From NCBI GenBank assembly GCA_013823945.1, contig PNMZ01000007.1, forward strand, positions 78,321 to 142,320: 64,000 bases of DNA, in the 5' to 3' direction. The notes beneath the pieces were generated by a model. The model was not told the origin of the DNA and ran no database searches. It saw only the letters and a list, made by a program, of their open reading frames with translations. The DNA comes from a bacterium. Lineage in GTDB: Bacteria > Armatimonadota > Fimbriimonadia > Fimbriimonadales > Fimbriimonadaceae. The position numbers were made by a program, and so were the translations under genes. Of this stretch, positions 14,761 to 23,152 are shown piece by piece (within the stretch, counting starts at the first letter, position 1; each line of letters starts with the position of its first letter).

Positions 14761-15838
14761 TCCCTTTAAGAAACCGAGTTATGTGGGTGTGGACATTGGC
14801 CACAAGCACATCAAATTAGTGCAATTGGATCGCATGGGAACGGGTTGGAGAGTGACCAAACAGGTTTCGATTCCGACACCATCCGATTCAGTCAAGGATG
14901 CAGTTGTGGTTGATCCGGATGTTGTCGGGATTGCGATCAAGGCAGGAATGCGCGAGCACAAGATTACGGCCAGCCAGGCCGTTATTGGTGTTTCGGGTGC
15001 TTCGGTGATTGTCCGAACGATCAAGGTTGCGAAGATGACTCCGCAGATGCTTCGGAAGACGATCAAGTACGAAGCGGGCCATTACGTTCCGAGTTCGATC
15101 GAGGATAGTTACATCGAATGTGAGATCATCGGGGACGCTCCGGAAGAGGGCCTGATGGAAGTTTTGATTGTAGCTGCTCCGCGAGAAATCGTGGAGAGTA
15201 AGTTAGCCGCAGTTGAGCGAGCAGACCTTGAGGTGGACATTGTTGATGTCGAAGCGTTTGCGCTTTATCGCAGTTTGATTGAATCAGATGAGCATTCGGT
15301 TTTGAACCAGATGACGGTTGCGATTGTTGACATTGGTGCAGCGGCAACGACGGTGAGTGTGATTACAAACGGGAAGTTTGCGATGACACGTACGATTGTC
15401 CAGGCTGGTCAGGTGATGACGGATGCTTTGAGGACTTACTTCCAGCTTTCGGATGAGCAGGCAGAACAGGGCAAGTCGCAGCTTGACTTTTCGCCGCTCG
15501 TGGCAAACCCGTTGACGGAGAATGCGCCTTTGAAGGTGATTCAGACTCACGTTGATGATTTGGCGCGTGAGATTCGGCGGTCGCTGGGTTACTTCCAGTC
15601 GCAGCAGACCGAGAGTTCGAAGAACAACCCGGTGACGCATATTGTTCTCACAGGCGGCGGAGCGAAGCTTCACGGCTTGGGTGAGTACATGGCGAACAAG
15701 TTGGGTGCGGAAGTGATCACCACGGGTGTTTTTGACAATCCGAAATTTGTACCGGCCGGGATTGAACCCCCGGGCAAGGGACTAGAGTGGGCGGTAGCCA
15801 CGGGGCTTGCAATGCGCGCTCATACAAAGGCGGCTTAA
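14750..15838 (+). CDS. pilM: Type IV pilus assembly protein PilM
   Basis: 362 residues, actin-like cytoplasmic ATPase that binds the N-terminus of PilN. Visible: VGVDIGHKHIKLVQLD phosphate-1 loop, MRKTIKYEAGHYVPSSIED, IVDIGAAATTVSVI phosphate-2 loop and LTGGGAKLHGL adenosine motif. The ATG at 14750 (GAGG upstream) gives the usual MSLNPFKKPSYVG start, so an in-frame start at 14729 is rejected. Completes the pilM-N-O-P-Q order that builds the alignment complex. Confidence 0.95.
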   Translation: MSLNPFKKPSYVGVDIGHKHIKLVQLDRMGTGWRVTKQVSIPTPSDSVKDAVVVDPDVVGIAIKAGMREHKITASQAVIGVSGASVIVRTIKVAKMTPQMLRKTIKYEAGHYVPSSIEDSYIECEIIGDAPEEGLMEVLIVAAPREIVESKLAAVERADLEVDIVDVEAFALYRSLIESDEHSVLNQMTVAIVDIGAAATTVSVITNGKFAMTRTIVQAGQVMTDALRTYFQLSDEQAEQGKSQLDFSPLVANPLTENAPLKVIQTHVDDLAREIRRSLGYFQSQQTESSKNNPVTHIVLTGGGAKLHGLGEYMANKLGAEVITTGVFDNPKFVPAGIEPPGKGLEWAVATGLAMRAHTKAA

Positions 15839-15850
15839 GGAGTCAATGAT

Positions 15851-16447
15851 ATGCCAAACATTAACTTAATTCAAGAGAAGCGGTTTGCGGCTCGCCAGAA
15901 GAACAAGCAGATTCAATTTGCGCTGCTTGGCACGATGGCGATCGGCGCGTTATCGGTACTCGGGACAATTGTCCTGTTTATTGATACGACACGGCTGAAC
16001 TTGCAGGCGGGTGCTTTGGAGCAGAAGAAGCTCGAGCTAGAGCCGACTTTGCAAGAGCTCGCGGCAAACCAGGCGGCATTGGAGACGATGCGTCCCCGGA
16101 TTGACACCTTAGACACGGCTCGCAAGGATTCAACCAAATGGGAAGTTGTTCTTGCTTATTTGACAACGAATACTCCGAATGACACCTGGTTGACGAGTGT
16201 AAAGGCCTTCAAGCAAGACACGACAACACCGATGGTTTTGACCTTTAACGGGGTGAGTACGAAGCAGGAGTTTGTTGGTGAGTTTCAGTATCGTTTGGGG
16301 CTTTGCGAGGAGTTGGAAGGTCCGACTCTGAAGTACACCCAGCCGAAATTCAGCAACAAGGGCCAGATGTTGGAATTTGAATTGACCGCAAATATGGCGG
16401 GAACAGTTCAGGAAGAAGAAACGGCAACGGAGGTTGAAACCCCATGA
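15851..16447 (+). CDS. pilN: Type IV pilus assembly protein PilN
   Basis: 198 residues. The short cytoplasmic head starts MPNINLIQEKRFAARQK, where the INLI motif is the PilM-binding peptide. One membrane helix follows (about residues 22-44), then a coiled coil and a periplasmic ferredoxin-like domain. It pairs with PilO in the inner-membrane alignment complex. AAGGAG lies just before the start, and the stop overlaps pilO by four bases. Confidence 0.92.
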   Translation: MPNINLIQEKRFAARQKNKQIQFALLGTMAIGALSVLGTIVLFIDTTRLNLQAGALEQKKLELEPTLQELAANQAALETMRPRIDTLDTARKDSTKWEVVLAYLTTNTPNDTWLTSVKAFKQDTTTPMVLTFNGVSTKQEFVGEFQYRLGLCEELEGPTLKYTQPKFSNKGQMLEFELTANMAGTVQEEETATEVETP

Positions 16448-17160
16448 AAACAAATGAACGGATGAAGGTTGTTGCTTTGATCGCCGTCGTTGTGCTGTTG
16501 ATTGGCGGTGGTTTGATCTACTGGCAATACAGTGCGCGGGGTGAAGCTCAGACACGGGTTGCTTCCTTGCAAGCCGAGCTTCCGGATGCGGATCAGGTGA
16601 ATGCAGACTTGGTGACAAGTCAGCAGGAACTTGAGGCGGCACGGATTCAGCTTGAGCACTTGGAGCGAGCATTGCCGGAGTCAGCTTACATTCCGACCCT
16701 GTTGAAGGAGTTGGAGATGCTCGGGACTTCTAAGAGTGTGAAGATCACGGGTATTCGGCCGATTTTAGAGGTTGTGGGAACCGAAGAAACGGGTCTCGAT
16801 GACTCGGGTTATCAGAAGCTCGATATTGACATCACGGGTACGGGGACGTACCGGGCGATGTTGGAAATGATTTCCGCCCTGAAGGACTTCCCGAAGATTT
16901 TGGCGGTGAACACGATCAACATGCAGCCGAAGCAAGGTTCTGAAGGTGCGGCAGGTGACTTGGATGCAACGATTCGCTTGCGGGCGTTTGTGTTCAAGGA
17001 GCCGCTCCCGCCGGTTGAAGGCAGTACGGAAGATCTTCGTCAGCGCGAGTCTGGTGACGGTACGGAAGGTGAGTCGGGCACTGGAACTGATGGTTCTGGT
17101 TCGACGATCAAGACCGAGGGCCTTGACACGCGACGAATGCGAAAGGATGTGGCGCTATGA
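16444..17160 (+). CDS. pilO: Type IV pilus assembly protein PilO
   Basis: 238 residues: short cytoplasmic tail, one membrane helix at about residues 9-28 (VVALIAVVVLLIGGGLIYW), coiled coil, then the globular PilO domain (YIPTLLKELEMLGTSKSVKI...). It forms heterodimers with PilN. The C-terminal 35 residues are rich in Gly, Ser, Thr and Glu and probably disordered. Overlaps pilN and the next gene by four bases each. Confidence 0.92.
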   Translation: MKTNERMKVVALIAVVVLLIGGGLIYWQYSARGEAQTRVASLQAELPDADQVNADLVTSQQELEAARIQLEHLERALPESAYIPTLLKELEMLGTSKSVKITGIRPILEVVGTEETGLDDSGYQKLDIDITGTGTYRAMLEMISALKDFPKILAVNTINMQPKQGSEGAAGDLDATIRLRAFVFKEPLPPVEGSTEDLRQRESGDGTEGESGTGTDGSGSTIKTEGLDTRRMRKDVAL

Positions 17161-17846
17161 AAGACGACAAGAAGAAGATGATGATCTTGGGTGTTCTCGC
17201 CCTTGTGATGATCGCAGTTGGTGCCTTTAGCTTTATGGGTGGTGGCGGTGCGGCTGCAACTACTGAGGTTGTCGCGACGACGGAAACACCAACGGAAGGA
17301 ACAGCCGGTGACGGCACCGAAGCTGGTGTTGAAGGTGAAGAAGGTGTCGAAGGTGTTGAAGGTGAAGAAGGAGGTCTGCCTACTGAGGGAGACGGGGCTT
17401 TGGCACTCATGCCTTTGCCCGTTCGTGATCCGTTCACCGTTCCGGCTGGTTTGGATGATCGCATTCAGGCGGCTCCGCCCGCTCCCGTCCAGCAAAATCC
17501 GGCTCCGGCTGTCCAAAGGTCCAATCCTCAACCTCCGACAATGCACGCCGGGAATGCTCCGCTGACTCCGCCGATGGGTGGTGGTTTGCCGAGTTTTGGT
17601 GAGGGGAATGAAGTTTCACTTCCACCGGTCGTGGCGAAGCCGCAATACACGGTGAAGGGAATTATGTTGGGCGCGAAGCCGCTCGCAGTTTTTGAAGACG
17701 GCGACGGGAACCAGAAGTTGGTTTCAGTTGGCGGTTCAGTTGACGGAGACACCCGTGTTGTCGCGATTGATAAGGGTCGCGTCACGGTGTCGTACAAGGG
17801 CAAGCAGCATACGCTTGTCATCGAGGAGGAAGCACGCAATGACTAA
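17157..17846 (+). CDS. pilP: PilP-like pilus lipoprotein equivalent
   Basis: 229 residues. A membrane helix at about 7-24, an acidic low-complexity linker (EGEEGVEGVEGEEGG) at about 45-75, a proline-rich stretch, and a C-terminal PilP-like beta domain (YTVKGIMLGAKPLAVFEDGD...VSVGGSVDGDTRVVAIDKGR). PilP links PilN/PilO to the secretin. It lacks a lipobox cysteine, so it is anchored by the helix rather than lipid, as in GspC-like proteins. Called by domain and place between pilO and pilQ. Overlaps pilQ by eight bases. Confidence 0.82.
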   Translation: MKDDKKKMMILGVLALVMIAVGAFSFMGGGGAAATTEVVATTETPTEGTAGDGTEAGVEGEEGVEGVEGEEGGLPTEGDGALALMPLPVRDPFTVPAGLDDRIQAAPPAPVQQNPAPAVQRSNPQPPTMHAGNAPLTPPMGGGLPSFGEGNEVSLPPVVAKPQYTVKGIMLGAKPLAVFEDGDGNQKLVSVGGSVDGDTRVVAIDKGRVTVSYKGKQHTLVIEEEARND

Positions 17847-20643
17847 GACAGTAACTTGGGCGATTGCCCTGGGTTTGATCAGTTCGGCTGGTTTTGCTCA
17901 GGCGCGATCCGAAATTCGTTCGGTCACCCATGAAAAGGGTTCGAACGGAGCGCACAGTATTGTTGTGTCAGGGGTTGATCTGGCCAAGCCAACGATCATA
18001 AACCTGACCAGCAGAAACACGACGATTATTGAGTTTGATGCTCATTTGGTAGCCGATCGCGGTCGGATCAACGTTCAGGATGCGGGTGTCAGCTCGGTTC
18101 AGTTTGGTTGGTATTCGGCGAATCCGCCGAAGGTTCGTTTGGCTTTCCGTCTTTCGGGAGCGTTTGCTCCGAAGTTCGAAACGACAAAGACGGGATGGGC
18201 GATTCGATTTGGTGGTTCGGTGAAGACTGAAGCGACTCAGACGAAAACGACCACGACCTCGGCACCGAAATTGACGGCTCCGAACTCTACGGCTCAACCG
18301 AAACTTTCGACCTCTAAGGTAAAACCCGTTGTTTCGACACCGGTTGAAGAGGCTTTGCCCATGCCGGGTGAGAAAGGGGCTCCGAAGCCGGTTGCTGGTT
18401 CTCCGATGGCGCGAGCACAGGAGGCATCAAAGGTAACTGAGTCCACTCCTAAGACAACTCAAACTCCGGCGGAGCGCATGAATTCGATTTGGGGAACCGA
18501 TACTCCGAATCAAAAGGTGACCGAGACGACCAATACTCAACAAGCAGTTGCGAAGGCGGCGGTGAATAATCCGCTTGCCCAGATGGTGAGTTTGGATTTC
18601 GTTGGTACGGACATCATCCAGATTTTGAAAGCTCTGTCGATTCAATCGGGCGTGAACATTGTTTCGGCACCCGAGGTGAGTCCGATTGACAAGCCGGTTC
18701 GTTTGACGTTGTCTTTGAATCGAGTTTCGTTGGACGAGGCTTTGACTTATGTGACAGCGATTGCGAATCTCAGATTTGCAAAAGTTGGCAATACTTACAT
18801 TGTCACTCCGAGTGAAAATTTCTCGGCGGCGATGCGCCAGGTTATGGAGCGCATGGGCGGTCGGTATGAAACTCGGGTTGTCAACCTTGTGAGTGGTCAG
18901 GCTCAGAAGATTAAGGAAGCGACCGAGAAGGCTATTTCACCAGCGGGACAGAAAGGCTTTTATGAAGTGATTGTTCCGACGGCGGCTGATCTGCCGGGCG
19001 TGGCCCTTTCTCCGACAGCGGCTCCGGCGCAGGGTGCCAACGGCGAACCTGCGGCAGCACCGACTCAAGAAGCACCTCGTCCATCTGGTCGCATTTACTA
19101 CTTGATGGTGGTGGGTGATCCGGCTCGTGTTTCGGAAGTGGAAACCTATATCCGCGACTTGGATGCGAAGATTGCTGATTCGAGTTCGTTCAACCGCAAA
19201 GCAGATATGGCAACGATTGTTGTTCCTGTCCAGAGCGGCGAAACGGCACGAATCAAGTTGATGATTGACCGATTGGTTGCTGAGCATCCTCGGGCGGCTG
19301 AGTTCAGCATTCAAGAATCGATTTTGGAAGGTACGACCAAGGGCGAATCCATGACGATGACCCTCTTGATGATCGGCCCCAAGGATGATGTTTCGAAGCT
19401 GGAGAATTTCGCCAAGACTTTGGATCGTGAGCTTTGCGCCGTGATGGGCAAGAGCTTTGAGGATGATCTGATTGGTCTTGAGAAGTTCTATGAAGTTGTT
19501 GACCTTAACTACGCGGAACCGAGCTTGATTGAGCTTGATTTGAAGAGCCGATTTAAGGGTCTGCAGGTGAGTCTGTTGCCGGATGCCGTGACTCCGGGAA
19601 TTTCTGGAAAAACGAGTAATTCTGAACAAAACACCGGGGCAACTGGTGGCGGAACGGGTGGCGAAGGTGCAGCTGGTGACGGCGGTACGGAAACCCAATC
19701 CGGAACGAAGACGGAAGAGCGAACGATCACGGGTCGGGAGCCGATGAAGTTGATTCTTCGAGGGACTCGAGCCCAGATCGAAGAGGCTAAGAGCTACCTT
19801 GCTATGGTTGACGTCGCTCCTAAGCAAATTGCTCTAGAACTTCGGGTTCTGGAAATGACGAAAGAAGAAGCCGAGCGAATCGGTTTGGACTGGACGCTTG
19901 TGACGGGTGGACGATTGAATCCGATTCGGATCAACCAAGGCCTTGGTGATACGGGGGCAACTCCGGGCACGGTCGGCGGGAACTTCCAGTTCAATGCTGC
20001 CGACAGTGCAAGCTTCTTGGCGACGCTCGACAAGTTCAATGGCGGTCGAAACTTGATTGCACGCCCGAATGCTCTGGTCAGCGATGGTCGCGGAACGCGG
20101 TTGTTCGTTGGTGACACGGTTCGGTATGTGAAGACGATTCAGTCAACGCAGAACGGGACGACGGTTGAGACCGACGAAGTTCAGGTTGGGGTGACATTTG
20201 ACATTAAGGCCCGAATTGGCGGCGATGGTCAGATTTCGCTTGACTTGAATCAGAACTTCAATATTCTCACGGGCTTCACGCCGGTTCCCGGTGGTGGAAA
20301 CTTGCCGCAGACCAGCGACCGTTTGACGAGCATGTTCGTGAATATGCGCAGTGGTGAGACCCTGGCATTGGGTGGATTGATTCTGGAACAAGATCGCCGC
20401 CGCGCCAATGGGATTCCTTTGCTGAAAGATCTGCCGATCATTGGAGCGTTGTTCCGACGAACGGACAACCTGAAGCAAAAGACGGAGATTGTGTTCTTCT
20501 TGACGGCTCAGGAAGTGAATGCAGGGAACCGCGCCAATGCAGCATCCCCGGCAAACAATGCAGGAAAGGTTCCTGATCCATTGGGTGACTATAATCGCTC
20601 GCGAGCACCGAAAGGTGGTTCGGGTGCGAAAGCACTGAGATAG
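17839..20643 (+). CDS. pilQ: Type IV pilus secretin PilQ
   Basis: 934 residues from the ATG at 17839, preceded by GAGGAGG at 17822-17828. Signal peptide about 1-22; AMIN domain about 30-120, which binds peptidoglycan; Pro/Thr-rich linker; STN-like domain at about 242-330; further N-domains to about 550; secretin pore at about 655-895 with VNMRSGETLALGGLI and GIPLLKDLPIIGALF. A Gly/Glu-rich loop at about residues 597-630 interrupts the last N-domain. It forms the outer-membrane pore for the pilus. Last gene of the operon. Confidence 0.95.
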   Translation: MTKTVTWAIALGLISSAGFAQARSEIRSVTHEKGSNGAHSIVVSGVDLAKPTIINLTSRNTTIIEFDAHLVADRGRINVQDAGVSSVQFGWYSANPPKVRLAFRLSGAFAPKFETTKTGWAIRFGGSVKTEATQTKTTTTSAPKLTAPNSTAQPKLSTSKVKPVVSTPVEEALPMPGEKGAPKPVAGSPMARAQEASKVTESTPKTTQTPAERMNSIWGTDTPNQKVTETTNTQQAVAKAAVNNPLAQMVSLDFVGTDIIQILKALSIQSGVNIVSAPEVSPIDKPVRLTLSLNRVSLDEALTYVTAIANLRFAKVGNTYIVTPSENFSAAMRQVMERMGGRYETRVVNLVSGQAQKIKEATEKAISPAGQKGFYEVIVPTAADLPGVALSPTAAPAQGANGEPAAAPTQEAPRPSGRIYYLMVVGDPARVSEVETYIRDLDAKIADSSSFNRKADMATIVVPVQSGETARIKLMIDRLVAEHPRAAEFSIQESILEGTTKGESMTMTLLMIGPKDDVSKLENFAKTLDRELCAVMGKSFEDDLIGLEKFYEVVDLNYAEPSLIELDLKSRFKGLQVSLLPDAVTPGISGKTSNSEQNTGATGGGTGGEGAAGDGGTETQSGTKTEERTITGREPMKLILRGTRAQIEEAKSYLAMVDVAPKQIALELRVLEMTKEEAERIGLDWTLVTGGRLNPIRINQGLGDTGATPGTVGGNFQFNAADSASFLATLDKFNGGRNLIARPNALVSDGRGTRLFVGDTVRYVKTIQSTQNGTTVETDEVQVGVTFDIKARIGGDGQISLDLNQNFNILTGFTPVPGGGNLPQTSDRLTSMFVNMRSGETLALGGLILEQDRRRANGIPLLKDLPIIGALFRRTDNLKQKTEIVFFLTAQEVNAGNRANAASPANNAGKVPDPLGDYNRSRAPKGGSGAKALR

Positions 20644-20662
20644 TCTTCAGCTGCGTGCTTGT

Positions 20663-20705
20663 GAAGCGGGACAGGTTCATTTGAACCTGTCCCGCTTCTT
20701 TTTGT
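20663..20705 (+). terminator. Intrinsic terminator after pilQ
   Basis: Perfect 16-bp stem (GAAGCGGGACAGGTTC and its complement at 20683-20698) with the loop ATTT, followed by six T. It ends the pilus operon. Confidence 0.95.
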
Positions 20706-20726
20706 GTGTTGGCGTATGATAAATAA

Positions 20727-21119
20727 GTGGCGGATGAGCGGTTGACCAAGGAGGAGGATGTTGAGGAGATATTGCGGTTAGCCGTGCGTGAGTCGTCAGG
20801 TGATGGGGAAGATTTGCGCGAGCGAATGAGGGTGAGTGCGGCGGAACTGGGGATTAGTGAAGAGCAGTTGCGGGCGGCGGAGGAGAAGTATTTTGCCGAG
20901 CGAGATGCGGAAGTTTTGCGAGATCAGGAACAGCGCGCGCGTCGTTGGGAGATTTTGAAATTCGTAGGGATTGGGGTTTTGGTTGTAGCATCAATCGGGT
21001 TGGGGATTGCGATGATGAACTCTGGAGGAGGTGGATTTTGTTTTATTGGTGCGTTTGCTCCGGCTTTGGCGTGGCGGCAGTTGCGACGAAATGGGGATCG
21101 GCAACGCGATGATGCTTGA
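20727..21119 (+). CDS. Small membrane protein, paralogue of the 2TM protein at 21138
   Basis: 130 residues from GTG 20727. The N-terminal half is charged and helical (TKEEDVEEILRLAVRESSGD, then ELGISEEQLRAAEEKY), a SHOCT-like pattern often found before small membrane domains. One clear membrane helix (about 76-95) and a weaker one (about 98-110) follow. The N-terminus aligns with the next gene over the first 70 residues, so the pair arose by tandem duplication. Function unknown. Confidence 0.75.
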   Translation: MADERLTKEEDVEEILRLAVRESSGDGEDLRERMRVSAAELGISEEQLRAAEEKYFAERDAEVLRDQEQRARRWEILKFVGIGVLVVASIGLGIAMMNSGGGGFCFIGAFAPALAWRQLRRNGDRQRDDA

Positions 21120-21137
21120 TCTTGTAAGATAGGTTTG

Positions 21138-21620
21138 GTGGAAAACGAGCATTTGCGTTCGGACGATGATGTTGAGGCGATTTTGCGGTTGGCGGTGAAT
21201 CAAAATGCGGGGTCGTCGTCGGATTTGCGCGCTCGTTTGATGGAAACGGCGAGTGAGTTGGGATTGAGCCCGGAGCAGGTTGCGGCGGCGGAACGGGAGT
21301 ATTTGGCGACGAAGGAGCGGGAGGTTGTGGCTCGGAGTGAGGAGGAGGAAGAGGCGCGGCTGTGGAAGGAGTTCCGAGTGCGGCAGCGTGGGGATTTGAT
21401 TTCGCACTTGGGGAGTTATTTGGGGGTAAATGCGGGCTTAATGGCGATGGATTGGTTTCAGGGGGGTGGGATTGACTGGGCGTTCTGGCCTTTGATGGGT
21501 TGGGGGATTGCAATTGTGATCCATATATTTAGTTTTGCAGCGGGGACGACAGAGGATAGTTTGGATGAGTTTGAGAAGTTTAAGCGGAAGAAGCGGAAAT
21601 CTAGCGGCTCGTCAGATTGA
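21138..21620 (+). CDS. 2TM-domain membrane protein
   Basis: 160 residues from GTG 21138; a TTG one codon earlier is also possible, but GTG aligns with the start of the paralogue at 20727. N-terminal half as in that gene (DDDVEAILRLAV, SELGLSPEQVAAAEREY). The C-terminal half matches the 2TM domain: LGSYLGVNAGLMAMDWF, then WAFWPLMGWGIAIVIHIF, with the WPLxGWGI-H core. Role unknown; such domains occur in sensors and stress proteins. The last 20 bases overlap the convergent crcB. Confidence 0.8.
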   Translation: MENEHLRSDDDVEAILRLAVNQNAGSSSDLRARLMETASELGLSPEQVAAAEREYLATKEREVVARSEEEEEARLWKEFRVRQRGDLISHLGSYLGVNAGLMAMDWFQGGGIDWAFWPLMGWGIAIVIHIFSFAAGTTEDSLDEFEKFKRKKRKSSGSSD

Positions 21621-21984
21621 ATCCGATGGCGGCGGCAATGAGACCGAGAGTGATTTGGAGAAGAGCGTTGAAGATGGCGTGAGCGGCTTGTCCTTTTTGG
21701 AAGTGGGTAAGGAGATCGAGGGAGAGGGAGCTGAATGTGGTGAATCCGCCGAGGATTCCGATGGCGGCGAAGAGATAGAGGGGCTGAGTGCGATCGGTAA
21801 AGTGGCCGGCGAGCAGGCCGATGAGGAATGAACCAACGATGTTGACGGATGCGACGGCGAGATAGGGGTGATCGGGGTTGATTCGGTGGAGGATTTGGGA
21901 AATGGCGAAGCGGATGACGCTTCCGATTGCTCCGCCGATCGCGACGGAGAGATAGGTTTGTATTGGGTGGGTGGGGTTTTCCAC
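21601..21984 (-). CDS. crcB: Fluoride channel CrcB/Fluc
   Basis: 127 residues, four membrane helices. Signature residues are present: GGAIGSVIRF in helix 1, VNIVGSFLIG in helix 2 and GGFTTFSSLSLD in helix 3, where the Phe and Thr/Ser line the fluoride path. Dual-topology dimers export fluoride. No fluoride riboswitch is visible upstream, since the neighbouring gene ends six bases before the start; it is presumably read with the coaD cluster. Confidence 0.93.
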   Translation of the reverse strand: MENPTHPIQTYLSVAIGGAIGSVIRFAISQILHRINPDHPYLAVASVNIVGSFLIGLLAGHFTDRTQPLYLFAAIGILGGFTTFSSLSLDLLTHFQKGQAAHAIFNALLQITLGLIAAAIGFNLTSR

Positions 21985-21990
21985 CGGGAA

Positions 21991-22584
21991 TTAGACTTTT
22001 GCGCGTTCGCGTTCAGTTTCGACGATTGCGTGGGTCATTGTTTCGGTTTGGGTGATTTGGCTTTGGAGTTCACGCTTGCCTCGTTCGACGGTGCTGAGGA
22101 CTTTTCCGACGACGTTTTCTAGGTTCTGGAGAGTGTCGGAGGCGTAGTGATCGGCTCCTCGGCGCATTTCTCGGGCGTCTTTTTCGGCAGATTTTCGCAT
22201 CTCTTCGGCTTGAGCTTTGGCGATGCGAGTGATTTCGTCTTCGGCGACGAGTTGCTCGGATTTGAGTTGGGCTTGCTGAACGATGAGGCTGGCTTGTCGT
22301 TCGGCATCGGCAACCATTTGGGTTGCTTTGGCATGTGCGGCTTCGAGAAGGGCGGTCGATTCTTCTTCGGCGCTGGCCATGAGGCGTTCGGTTTCTCGGG
22401 TGAGGCTGGCGGCGTCTTTCATTTCCCGGGGCATAGACGCGCGAATTTGTTCAACTTGGAAACTGAGGTCTTCTTTTTTGAATCCGAAGGCGATGTTTCC
22501 GAAGGTTCTGGTGCCTTCGATTTTAGATTTGAGGTTCTCGAGGAGTCGAAGAACATCAATGGAATAGTCTGATCGGATTGCCAT
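21991..22584 (-). CDS. Coiled-coil protein conserved next to coaD
   Basis: 197 residues. Begins DYSIDVLRLLENLKSKIE, has FQVEQIRASMPREMKDAASL, then a long helix of Ala/Glu/Gln heptads with EEMRKSAEKDAREMRRGADH and YASDTLQNLE. Proteins of this layout lie beside coaD in many Firmicutes and other phyla and are often misannotated as ATP synthase subunit B or E, because the coiled coil resembles them. A cell-division or scaffold role has been guessed but is not established. It lies 58 bp downstream of coaD. Confidence 0.78.
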   Translation of the reverse strand: MAIRSDYSIDVLRLLENLKSKIEGTRTFGNIAFGFKKEDLSFQVEQIRASMPREMKDAASLTRETERLMASAEEESTALLEAAHAKATQMVADAERQASLIVQQAQLKSEQLVAEDEITRIAKAQAEEMRKSAEKDAREMRRGADHYASDTLQNLENVVGKVLSTVERGKRELQSQITQTETMTHAIVETERERAKV

Positions 22585-22642
22585 AGGGGTTGACCGCCAA
22601 AGCGTGCTTATAGTTTAACACGAGATTTCTTCGCTAAAAGGT

Positions 22643-23137
22643 TCACGACCCAGGTGAATCTGCGAGTCTCTTGGCAATTAACTTTTCCACCGGAGCCGGT
22701 ACGAACTGCTGGTAGTTGCCACCGTGGCGGGCGACTTCGCGGACAACGGAGCTGGCGAGGAAGCTGAATTCTTCTTTAGCGATGAGGAAAACGGTTTCGA
22801 TTTCGGGGTTGAGTTTGCGGTTGGCGAGTCCGATTCGAAGTTCGTATTCGTAGTCGGAGATGGCGCGGAGTCCCCGGAGGATGATGCGGGCGTTTTCTTG
22901 TTGGGCGAAGTCCACGAGGAGTCCGGAGAAGGATTTGACTTTGACGTTGGGGAGGTGGGCGGTGGAGTCGGCGAGGGCTTGGAGTCTTTGGTCGAGGGGG
23001 AGGTAGGGGGCTTTGTCGGAGTTGACCCCGATGGCGACGATGAGTTCGTCATACATTTCGGCAGCTCGTTCGATGATATCGAGGTGACCGATGGTGGGGG
23101 GATCGAACGATCCGGGGTAGATGGCCCTTCGGGTCAT
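22643..23137 (-). CDS. coaD: Phosphopantetheine adenylyltransferase
   Basis: 164 residues, full length. Adds AMP to 4'-phosphopantetheine, the fourth step of coenzyme A synthesis. Nucleotidyltransferase motif GSFDPPTIGHLDII at about residues 9-22, GLRAISDYEYEL at about 91-102, and SSVVREVARHGG (equivalent to the ISST/S-x-x-R motif) near 130. Starts 15 bp downstream of the GH31 gene, on the same strand. Confidence 0.97.
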   Translation of the reverse strand: MTRRAIYPGSFDPPTIGHLDIIERAAEMYDELIVAIGVNSDKAPYLPLDQRLQALADSTAHLPNVKVKSFSGLLVDFAQQENARIILRGLRAISDYEYELRIGLANRKLNPEIETVFLIAKEEFSFLASSVVREVARHGGNYQQFVPAPVEKLIAKRLADSPGS

Positions 23138-23152
23138 GGTCGGGATTCTACT

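Noticed and set aside
21985..21990. Fluoride riboswitch before crcB
   Set aside because: There are only six bases between the neighbouring gene and crcB, and no such motif in the 58-bp gap before that gene.
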